64,000 bases of DNA from Nostoc desertorum CM1-VF14 (GTDB lineage: Bacteria > Cyanobacteriota > Cyanobacteriia > Cyanobacteriales > Nostocaceae), in the NCBI GenBank assembly GCA_019359245.1, contig JAHHHR010000034.1, positions 1 to 64,000 of the forward strand, given 5' to 3'. Below, one piece after another: positions 54,913 to 62,174 of the stretch. The notes under the pieces were generated by a model, which saw only the letters and a list, made by a program, of their open reading frames with translations, had not been told where the DNA came from and did no database searches. The translations under genes and the position numbers were made by a program. The stretch's first letter is position 1, and each line of letters begins with the position of its first letter.

Positions 54913-57900
54913 TTAAGCGCTAAAGTATTTGGCTAGTGGGTGGTAAGCAATAATTGCAGTGGTAGATTGTTCTGGATAAAGTTGTTCACTTTCATCCATA
55001 TACAAGTTAATCTTGTCAGTCTGCAATAACTCCAGTTGCTTGTATTGGTCTTGGATATTTGGGCAAGCGGGATACCCAAAGCTATACCGTGAGCCACGAT
55101 AGCGTTGTGCTAATATATCCCGAATATTGTCGGGTTCTTCAGCTGTAAAACCTAACTCTCGCCGGATTCTGGCGTGTGTCCATTCAGCCACAGCCTCAGC
55201 CACCTGTACCGCCATACCGTGAAAATACAGATAATCAGTGTATTGGTTGGCAGAAAATAGCTTTTGGGCGAACTCTGTCGCAATCTCGCCTACAGTTACG
55301 GCCTGCATTGGGAAGACATCAATAATTCCCGATTCTTTTGATGCAAAGAAATCTGCTATGCACAGCCGTCTTAAAGACTTCTGTCTGGGAAACTCAAAAG
55401 TTGCAACCTGTTGTGATTGGTTCTCTGAGTCATATATATGTAGAGAATTCCCTTCAGACTTACAAGGGAAATACCCATAAATCACCTGGGGATGCAACAG
55501 ATTTTCTTCAAGAATCCGCTGTTTCCAAGTTTCTAAAATTGGGTATACTTTCTCTGCTAAGAAAGCCTGATATTCTTCCTTAGATTGCTCCTTTGGCTTA
55601 CGGAATTGCCACTGTCCAGCAACTAAAGCTTGTAAATCCAAGTGCCAAAATATTTCCTCAATGGGAATATCACTAGGCTGCAATAACTTCGTTCCCCAGA
55701 AAGGCGGCGTGGGACGTTCAATATCTATCGCCACGGCTTCGGAACGTCTCGTATCTACTACTTTTGGTTCCGCAGATGTTTCTTCAGCAGTCTTAGTTTT
55801 TGGTTCTTTGTGACCATTAGTCGAAACTTCAGCAGTTTCAACTTCGTTCAAAAATCCCTGCAAATCTTCCCAGTTACCAGTAGCCTTTGCTGGCATTAAT
55901 TTATCCATGAAGTGCAAGTCAGAAAAGGCATCTTTGCCATAAACAACTTTACCTTTATAGGTATTTTGGCAATCTTCATAGACAAACTTAGGAGTCAACG
56001 CTGCACCACCTAATATCACGGGGACACTAATTCCCTTTTCGTTGAATACCTCCAAGTTCTCTTTCATGAAGGCGGTGGATTTTACCAGCAAACCACTCAT
56101 AGCAATACAATCAGCTTTATGCTGTTCGTAAGCGTTGATGATGTTTTCTACTGGCTGCTTAATTCCCAGGTTAATCACCTTGTAGCCGTTGTTGGATAAG
56201 ATAATATCCACTAAGTTTTTACCAATGTCGTGGACATCACCTTTAACTGTGGCAATGATAAAGGTTCCTTTGGCATTATTGCCTGATTCTGATTTTTCCA
56301 TGAACGGTTCTAAAAATGCTACCGCCGCCTTCATGGTTTCTGCTGATTGCAAAACGAAAGGTAACTGCATTTGTCCAGAACCGAATAATTCCCCGACAAC
56401 TTTCATGCCATCTAGTAGGAAGGTGTTGATAATTTCCAAGGGGGGATGTTCTTCTAAGGCTTTTTTCAGATGTTCTTCTAAGCCAATCCGTTCACCGTCG
56501 ATGATGTGACGCTTGAGACGTTCTGGGATGGGGAGACTTTCATCTAAGGAGCGATCGCGTTTAGTTGTTACCCCAGCAAACGCTGTGGTAAGCTCTCCCA
56601 AGGGATCGTAAACGCAAACATTACCCTCAAATTTACGTTCGTCATAAATCAACTGACGACAGATTTCTTGATGACGTTCGTCAATTTTCGATAGCGGTAA
56701 AATCTTGTTAGCACTAACAATGGCTGCATCCATTCCCGCCGCCGTCGCTTCGTGCAAAAACACCGAGTTCAGCACCATCCGCGAGGCTGGATTCAAACCA
56801 AAGGAAATATTGGAAACACCCAAAATCACATGACATCCAGGCAATTCTTGACGAATCCGCCGGATGGATTCAATTGTAGCTTTACCGTTTTCTCGGTCTT
56901 CTTCAATCCCAGTGGAAATTGGTAACGCGAGGGTATCAAAGAATATTTCTGTGGCTGGTATGCCATATTCTACAGCTTGACGGTATGCGCGCTGTGCGAT
57001 CGCAAACTTTTTGTCTGCTGTCCGTGCCATCCCGTCTTCATCGATAGTACCAATGACTACACCAGCACCGTACTTTTTCGCTAAATCCAACACCTTCAAA
57101 AAGCGCGGTTCCCCATCTTCGTAGTTGGTGGAGTTCAGCAAACACTTACCACCGGCAACCTTTAAACCCGCCTCCATCTTTTCCCATTCGGTGGAATCAA
57201 GCATTAAGGGCAATGTCACATTATTAACAATGCGCGAAACTAATTCGTGCATATCCCGCACGCCGTCACGTCCGACATAATCGACGTTGACATCAAGGAT
57301 GTGTGCGCCTTCTTTTACTTGCGCCCTCGCCATTGAAACGAGTCCATCCCAATCTTCGGTATTTAGCAAATCGCGGCACTTCTTAGAACCACTGGCGTTA
57401 AGACGTTCACCAACAATCAAGAAGGAATTATCTTGATCGTAAGGCTGAGTGGTGTAAATTGATGCTGCTGCTGGTTCTAAACTTGGATGTCTAACTTTTG
57501 GCTTCAGATCTTTAGCAACTTCTGCCAATTGTTGAATGTGTTCTGGACGCGTCCCACAGCAACCCCCGATCACTTGGACACCCAAATCTTCAACAAAATG
57601 CATCAGCGACATCCGTAATTCCAACGGTGTCAAACGGTAGTGCGCTTGACCACCGACGTTTTCAGGTAAACCCGCGTTGGGTATACAGGAAACGATGAAA
57701 GGTGAATGTTCTGCCAAATACTTGATATGTGGTTTCATCAAGTCTGGGCCTGTGGCGCAGTTTAGACCGAGAATATCAATTGGGTAAGGTTCCAAAATTG
57801 TCAGCACAGCACTGATTTCTGAACCAACCAACATTGTGCCCATGCTTTCCATTGTCACAGACACCATCAACGGACGGCGATCGCCTTTTTTGGCAAACAC

Positions 57901-58440
57901 CTCTTCAATGGCATTCAGCGCCGCCTTAATTTGCAGTACATCTTGGCAGGTTTCCACCAAAAATAAATCGACACCACCATCCCACAGCGCCTCTGCTTGT
58001 TCAGCAAAAGTGGCTTTCATAGTGTCAAAGTCAATATGTCCCAAAGTTGGGAGTTTCGTTGTGGGGCCGATGGAACCTGCCACAAACCGGGGTTTTTCTG
58101 GCGTGGAAAATTCCGCCGCCACACGCTTGGCCAATTCTGCGGCTGTCTTGCTGAGGTAGTAGGCTTGGTCTGCCAAGTCATATTCTGCCAGCACAAGGGA
58201 CGTACTGCCAAAGGTATCCGTTTCAATGACATCTGCACCAGCAGCGAGAAAGTCACGGTGAACCTTAGCCACAGCTTCAGGTTTAGTGTGGACTAAGTAT
58301 TCGTTACAACCTTCATACTGTGGGCCGCCAAAGTCCTCAGCAGTAAGGTTTTGGGTTTGTAAGTTGGTTCCCATCGCCCCGTCGAAGACGAGGACTGGTC
58401 TATCTGGACTACGCAGGCGTTCAAGGAAAGGATGAGTCAT
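54913..58440 (-). CDS. metH: Cobalamin-dependent methionine synthase MetH
   Basis: An 1175-residue four-module enzyme that transfers a methyl group from methyltetrahydrofolate to homocysteine. The homocysteine domain (1-310) has zinc ligands NCATGPD near 227 and GGCCGTR with Cys294/Cys295. The pterin domain spans about 330-600 (IVGERLNASGSKK). The cobalamin domain has DVHDIGKN with axial His737. The SAM-binding activation domain occupies about 910-1175 (RRELGF, YRGSRYSFGYPACPNI). No cobalamin riboswitch was seen upstream. The linker near 896-906 (DTRRSEAVAIDIE) is encoded by a GC-rich repeat-like word. Confidence 0.97.
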   Translation of the reverse strand: MTHPFLERLRSPDRPVLVFDGAMGTNLQTQNLTAEDFGGPQYEGCNEYLVHTKPEAVAKVHRDFLAAGADVIETDTFGSTSLVLAEYDLADQAYYLSKTAAELAKRVAAEFSTPEKPRFVAGSIGPTTKLPTLGHIDFDTMKATFAEQAEALWDGGVDLFLVETCQDVLQIKAALNAIEEVFAKKGDRRPLMVSVTMESMGTMLVGSEISAVLTILEPYPIDILGLNCATGPDLMKPHIKYLAEHSPFIVSCIPNAGLPENVGGQAHYRLTPLELRMSLMHFVEDLGVQVIGGCCGTRPEHIQQLAEVAKDLKPKVRHPSLEPAAASIYTTQPYDQDNSFLIVGERLNASGSKKCRDLLNTEDWDGLVSMARAQVKEGAHILDVNVDYVGRDGVRDMHELVSRIVNNVTLPLMLDSTEWEKMEAGLKVAGGKCLLNSTNYEDGEPRFLKVLDLAKKYGAGVVIGTIDEDGMARTADKKFAIAQRAYRQAVEYGIPATEIFFDTLALPISTGIEEDRENGKATIESIRRIRQELPGCHVILGVSNISFGLNPASRMVLNSVFLHEATAAGMDAAIVSANKILPLSKIDERHQEICRQLIYDERKFEGNVCVYDPLGELTTAFAGVTTKRDRSLDESLPIPERLKRHIIDGERIGLEEHLKKALEEHPPLEIINTFLLDGMKVVGELFGSGQMQLPFVLQSAETMKAAVAFLEPFMEKSESGNNAKGTFIIATVKGDVHDIGKNLVDIILSNNGYKVINLGIKQPVENIINAYEQHKADCIAMSGLLVKSTAFMKENLEVFNEKGISVPVILGGAALTPKFVYEDCQNTYKGKVVYGKDAFSDLHFMDKLMPAKATGNWEDLQGFLNEVETAEVSTNGHKEPKTKTAEETSAEPKVVDTRRSEAVAIDIERPTPPFWGTKLLQPSDIPIEEIFWHLDLQALVAGQWQFRKPKEQSKEEYQAFLAEKVYPILETWKQRILEENLLHPQVIYGYFPCKSEGNSLHIYDSENQSQQVATFEFPRQKSLRRLCIADFFASKESGIIDVFPMQAVTVGEIATEFAQKLFSANQYTDYLYFHGMAVQVAEAVAEWTHARIRRELGFTAEEPDNIRDILAQRYRGSRYSFGYPACPNIQDQYKQLELLQTDKINLYMDESEQLYPEQSTTAIIAYHPLAKYFSA
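55725..55755. repeat. Repeat-like insertion in the MetH linker
   Basis: ATCGCCACGGCTTCGGAACG continues into TCTCGTATC, a word resembling dispersed Nostoc repeats. It is translated in frame between the cobalamin and activation domains. Confidence 0.5.
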
Positions 58441-58851
58441 TTTTTCCTAGAAGAAATGAGGATATCAAGTGAGTCTTCTGATACTCGACTTACTTTATTA
58501 TTTTCCAAAATTATGATATTTTTGGCATCCTTTTAATAAAGTCTGTTTTGCTGAAACTCACCATTGGCTCATTTTGACTTGATTTCTCAAGGTTGACGAT
58601 TGCAGAATTATCCAAAAGCGCCCTCAGACTCGCCGACTTGAACAAGAGACAAGGAAGCAGGGAGCAGGGGGAAGCGGACTTCGCCTGTGTAGCTACGAAT
58701 CCCGTTCGCCAAGGCTTAAGTTAACTGATTCTACACATAGTAAGATGAAATATTTTCGCCAAGTTTCTTATCTTGGGATCACAACTTAGAGTTGTCACTC
58801 CGTTCAGCTCAAAGATGGGAAAAACACCAGGAGTATTACTTGAGTTTTACT
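58441..58851. other. Intergenic region between metH and DUF4126
   Basis: Divergent promoter region. It holds a G-rich repeat-like tract (GGAAGCAGGGAGCAGGGGGA near 58649-58670) and GC-rich repeat fragments to about 58715. No gene and no riboswitch were recognised. Confidence 0.5.
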
Positions 58852-59481
58852 ATGGATTTAAATTCTTTGTTCAATCTAAATACATTTATTGAATTATTAC
58901 TAGGGATTAGTTTGAGCGCGGCGGCTGGCTTGAGAGTATTTGTACCACTGTTAGCATTGAGTGTGGCTTCAGTTTTTGGACATTTAGATTTGCCGACTGA
59001 CTTTGATTGGCTGGAAACACCTCAAGCTGTAATTGTCTTTGCAGCCGCTTGTTTGCTGGAAATTATCGGTTATTACATTCCTTGGTTGGATCATCTGCTG
59101 GATATTGTCGCCACTCCTGCGGCATTTATCGCCGGGACAATCGTCACAGCATCTGTTGCTCCAGAGATGAATCCACTGGTGCAATGGACGTTAGCTTTAG
59201 TTGCTGGTGGTGGAACCGCAGGATTAACTCAGGGATTAACAAATATATTGCGGATAAGTTCTACAGGCGTTTCTGGTGGATTAACCAATCCAGTTGTATC
59301 AACCATTGAGTTGGTCATCGCAATCGGACTGTCTGTGCTGGCATTAGCTTTACCAGTGGTAGCAGGAGTGATTGTGATTGGTTTTCTAATAATAGCTATT
59401 CAAAGAATTTGGAGTTTCTTCTTGAGTAAACCATCTTCTCAAATTAACGAAACCGTCTCTCCATCAAGAGAATTGGGATAA
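58852..59481 (+). CDS. DUF4126 membrane protein
   Basis: About 209 residues from the ATG at 58852; the open frame extends to a TTG at 58792, an unlikely start. Six or more hydrophobic segments are visible, with the family-typical ISLSAAAGLRVFVPLLALSV near the N-terminus, PWLDHLLDIVATPAAFIAGT in the middle and a Gly-rich LVAGGGTAGLTQGL. The family occurs in many bacteria with no known function. It stands alone, divergent from metH. Confidence 0.8.
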   Translation: MDLNSLFNLNTFIELLLGISLSAAAGLRVFVPLLALSVASVFGHLDLPTDFDWLETPQAVIVFAAACLLEIIGYYIPWLDHLLDIVATPAAFIAGTIVTASVAPEMNPLVQWTLALVAGGGTAGLTQGLTNILRISSTGVSGGLTNPVVSTIELVIAIGLSVLALALPVVAGVIVIGFLIIAIQRIWSFFLSKPSSQINETVSPSRELG

Positions 59482-59506
59482 GTAGTTATGGATTGGTTTT
59501 ATAGCT

Positions 59507-59557
59507 GCGACGCCGAATAGCCCGTCGTAGACATCGCTATTATAAAGCGATCGTAGT
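59507..59557. repeat. Repeat flanking the mazEF module, left copy
   Basis: 59507-59537 is a 31-nt sequence whose exact reverse complement lies at 60303-60333. Within it, 59524-59557 matches 60179-60212 in direct orientation with one mismatch in 34. It ends four bases before the toxin stop codon. Confidence 0.85.
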
Positions 59558-59560
59558 AAT

Positions 59561-59914
59561 TTATAATTCCAAGGCCGCTATTAGACAAAAATTCACCTGA
59601 TTAATTGTCTCAGACGAAAGAGAACCCAGCTTTCTGAGAATCATAGATTTATTTAATGTAAAAATTGACTCACAGCGAACTACAGACTCAACTCTAATAC
59701 CTGCACTGCCAATTTCATCGCCCGTTATTAAGTATTGCGTAACAGTTAAAGGGCGATTAGTGTTGGAAGTACAGGGCACAACCATCAAATCATCAAGAAT
59801 TTGATTCAAGTGGTTTGCCGAAATTACAACAGCAGGACGAACTTTAAACTGTGCCAATCCCGTTGAAGGCATGGGCACTCGACATAACACAATATCACCG
59901 CGCTGTAAGTTCAT
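59561..59914 (-). CDS. MazF/PemK-type toxin
   Basis: About 117 residues from MNLQRGDIVLCRVPM at 59914; the frame opens further to 59941. The MazF fold is recognisable from the N-terminal RGDIVL, then KVRPAVVISANHLNQILDDL, MVVPCTSN and SAGIRVESVVRCESIFTLNK. The family are sequence-specific mRNA endoribonucleases. Unlike the copy at 17.9 kb the frame is complete to TAA at 59561. It overlaps its antitoxin gene by 20 bp. The whole module is enclosed by perfect inverted repeats. Confidence 0.85.
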   Translation of the reverse strand: MNLQRGDIVLCRVPMPSTGLAQFKVRPAVVISANHLNQILDDLMVVPCTSNTNRPLTVTQYLITGDEIGSAGIRVESVVRCESIFTLNKSMILRKLGSLSSETINQVNFCLIAALEL

Positions 59915-60098
59915 CAGCAAATACTTCGTCGTAAATATCATTTTCAGGGCTTACCCAATCTTGATAAGCCTGAGACTCAACAGCAGGATTAACAGATTTT
60001 TCGCTATTCTTGAAAGAAAGAGCTAAATCAAGCAATGCTGATAACTGCTCATCATTCAGTTGTTCAATCAGACTTAGAAGTTCTTGACGAATATTCAT
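59895..60098 (-). CDS. Antitoxin partner of the MazF/PemK-type toxin
   Basis: A 67-residue protein directly upstream of and overlapping the toxin gene. A helical N-terminus (MNIRQELLSLIEQLNDEQLS) is followed by an acidic C-terminal tail (QDWVSPENDIYDEVFADE) suited to wrapping the toxin. No classic DNA-binding motif is obvious, so whether it autorepresses the module is uncertain. Assignment rests mainly on position, size and overlap. Confidence 0.75.
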   Translation of the reverse strand: MNIRQELLSLIEQLNDEQLSALLDLALSFKNSEKSVNPAVESQAYQDWVSPENDIYDEVFADELTAR

Positions 60099-60140
60099 GG
60101 AATTGCCGACTGTTAACTATATTCAATGTATGCCATAAGG

Positions 60141-60333
60141 CGATCGCCTGTAGCGTTGGTGGTGCGTAGGCGTAGTTCGTCGTAGACATCGCAATTATAA
60201 AGCGATCGTAGTCTTAGGGTGTGTTAGCGCGAAAGCGTAACGCACCTTTAATACTCGTGAATGAGTCTTTTATACTCGTGAATGAATGTTATCTTAAGGG
60301 TTGCGATGTCTACGACGGGCTATTCGGCGTCGC
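60141..60333. repeat. Repeats flanking the mazEF module, right copies
   Basis: A HIP1-containing block (60141-60212) includes the 34-nt direct repeat of the left copy at 60179-60212. A further unit at 60303-60333 is the exact inverted partner of 59507-59537. Between them lie TACTCGTGAATGA duplications (60253-60287). Confidence 0.85.
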
Positions 60334-60836
60334 ACTCAAATAATTTGACCATTCAAAGCGATCGCACCCAACTAATTGGAATATCAAAGCCGACTCACAA
60401 ATGTTGCCTCTACCCAGATCAATCCTTTTATTTCTTAACTTAACATCAATGGCGAGACGCCCACCCCACAAGAAGTAATTGAGTATTTTTTTATTTGGAA
60501 ATCTCTTGAGAACTGCTATATGTCCAAGTGCACGACAAAATTGTACTCAACAGTACCTTTTTTTGTGTTAGATATTTTTAATATTCATAAGAGTAGCTTA
60601 TTAAATAGTGAATACTTTTTCTAATTGTACTTATAGGAGTATTTCTGCCTACTTAAAATTAAATATCAGCATTGCGATGTGCTACATCTAACCTATATAT
60701 GAACAATTATCCGAAATGCTGCTAGTTTAGTTAGTAGTTTGGGTGAAATGTACTTAAATTAAGCGATCAATTCCCTAAAACCAATATTTAGCCAATATAT
60801 TTTGTCATCCCTATTCCTGAGTGAACTCGATTAGTT
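60334..60836. other. AT-rich upstream region of the ATPase/STAND operon
   Basis: No gene was seen. The last 300 bp before the ATPase start are strongly AT-rich and probably carry its promoter. Confidence 0.45.
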
Positions 60837-62174
60837 ATGCTCCTAGATTTAGAAAGATTTTATCAGGCTTGCAATCCAAGCAGACCTCTAATCATAGGAA
60901 ATGCCAGCGATCGCAGGTACTATATCGATTTTGCTGCGGTGCGGGGTGGTAAAATCATTGAGGCTTTGCAACGCACGATCGCTCGGATATCGCCGGATGT
61001 ACCAACTTGTCAGCTATTTACAGGACATCTCGGCTGTGGAAAATCAACGGAGCTGTTGCGGCTCAAAGCTGAGTTGGAAGTACAGCAATTTCATGTAGTT
61101 TACTTTGAGTCTACCCATGTCTTAGAAATGGCAGATGTGGATGTGACTGATATTTTGTTAGCGATCGCAGGCCAGGTGAGTGAAAGCCTAGAAGCAATGA
61201 AAATTAGGCTCAAACCTACTTACTTCACCAAGTTATTTGGTGAACTTGTGGATTTTCTGCAAACGCCAATTGATCTTGGGGTAGAAGCAGAGTTGTCTGT
61301 GGGGATTGCCAAAATTACAGCTAAAACTAAAGAAAGTCCCCAATTACGGCGGCGGTTAAGAGATTATCTAGAACCGCGAACAGCAAATATTTTACAGTCA
61401 ATTAATCAAGAATTGCTAGAACGTGCCAACAAAGAACTGAAAGCCAGGGGTAAAAAAGGACTGGTAGTTATTGTTGATAACTTAGATAGAGTGGCAATTC
61501 GACCTTTACCATCGGGGCGATCGCTGCCAGAATACTTATTTATTCAACGTGGTGAACAGTTACGCAAACTGAATTGTCATGTAGTCTACACCATTCCCCT
61601 AGCTCTGACTTTCTCCAACGATAGCGCCGAACTTCAGCATCGTTTGGGGGGAGGAGTTGCACCAAAAATGTTACCGATGATACCTGTGCGTCTGCGCTCT
61701 GGGGAGATTTTCACCCAAGGGCTAGCAATGATGCAGCAAATGGTGCTAGCTAGAGCTTTTCCAGACATTCTGCCTAGCGATCGGTTAGGCTTAATTACAG
61801 AAGTGTTTGATAGTCAGGAAACCTTAGATCGATTGTGCCTGATTAGTGGTGGTCATGTACGCGACTTGCTAGGTTTACTATTTGACTGTCTGCGAGAACA
61901 AGATCCACCCTTTGAGCGGGAGTGTGTCGAATTGGTGATTCAAAGACAGCGGGATTACCGAGCTAACGCTATCGACCCTCATGAGTGGGAACTAATCTTT
62001 CAGGTGGTGCAACAGCAAAGAGTTAGAGGTGATATCCAATACCACACTCTATTGCGAAGTTTATTTATATTTGAATACCGCGATCATCAGGGAGCCTGGT
62101 TTGCCGTCAACCCAGTTTTAGCAGAGACAGAAAAATTCAAATCATGGTTGAAGGACACCCACAAGCAGATATAA
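60837..62174 (+). CDS. P-loop ATPase paired with a STAND protein
   Basis: A 445-residue AAA/STAND-like ATPase. LIIGNASDRRYYIDFAAVRG precedes Walker A GHLGCGKST (residues 63-71), and Walker B VVIVDNLDR lies at 210-218. A conserved helical region with RLCLISGGHVRDLLGLLFDC (about 338) resembles the sensor-2/winged-helix part of STAND-type ATPases. There is no membrane segment or nuclease motif. The gene overlaps the following STAND gene by 31 bp, implying translational coupling and a joint function. I do not recognise a characterised homologue; regulatory ATPase of a signalling or defence module is an inference. Confidence 0.75.
   Translation: MLLDLERFYQACNPSRPLIIGNASDRRYYIDFAAVRGGKIIEALQRTIARISPDVPTCQLFTGHLGCGKSTELLRLKAELEVQQFHVVYFESTHVLEMADVDVTDILLAIAGQVSESLEAMKIRLKPTYFTKLFGELVDFLQTPIDLGVEAELSVGIAKITAKTKESPQLRRRLRDYLEPRTANILQSINQELLERANKELKARGKKGLVVIVDNLDRVAIRPLPSGRSLPEYLFIQRGEQLRKLNCHVVYTIPLALTFSNDSAELQHRLGGGVAPKMLPMIPVRLRSGEIFTQGLAMMQQMVLARAFPDILPSDRLGLITEVFDSQETLDRLCLISGGHVRDLLGLLFDCLREQDPPFERECVELVIQRQRDYRANAIDPHEWELIFQVVQQQRVRGDIQYHTLLRSLFIFEYRDHQGAWFAVNPVLAETEKFKSWLKDTHKQI

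Noticed and set aside
58441..58791. Possible cobalamin or SAM riboswitch upstream of metH
   Set aside because: No B12-box or other conserved riboswitch core could be found in the leader.
59507..60333. Insertion sequence around the mazEF module
   Set aside because: No transposase gene or fragment is present; only the flanking repeats are, so it was kept as a repeat-bounded cassette hypothesis.
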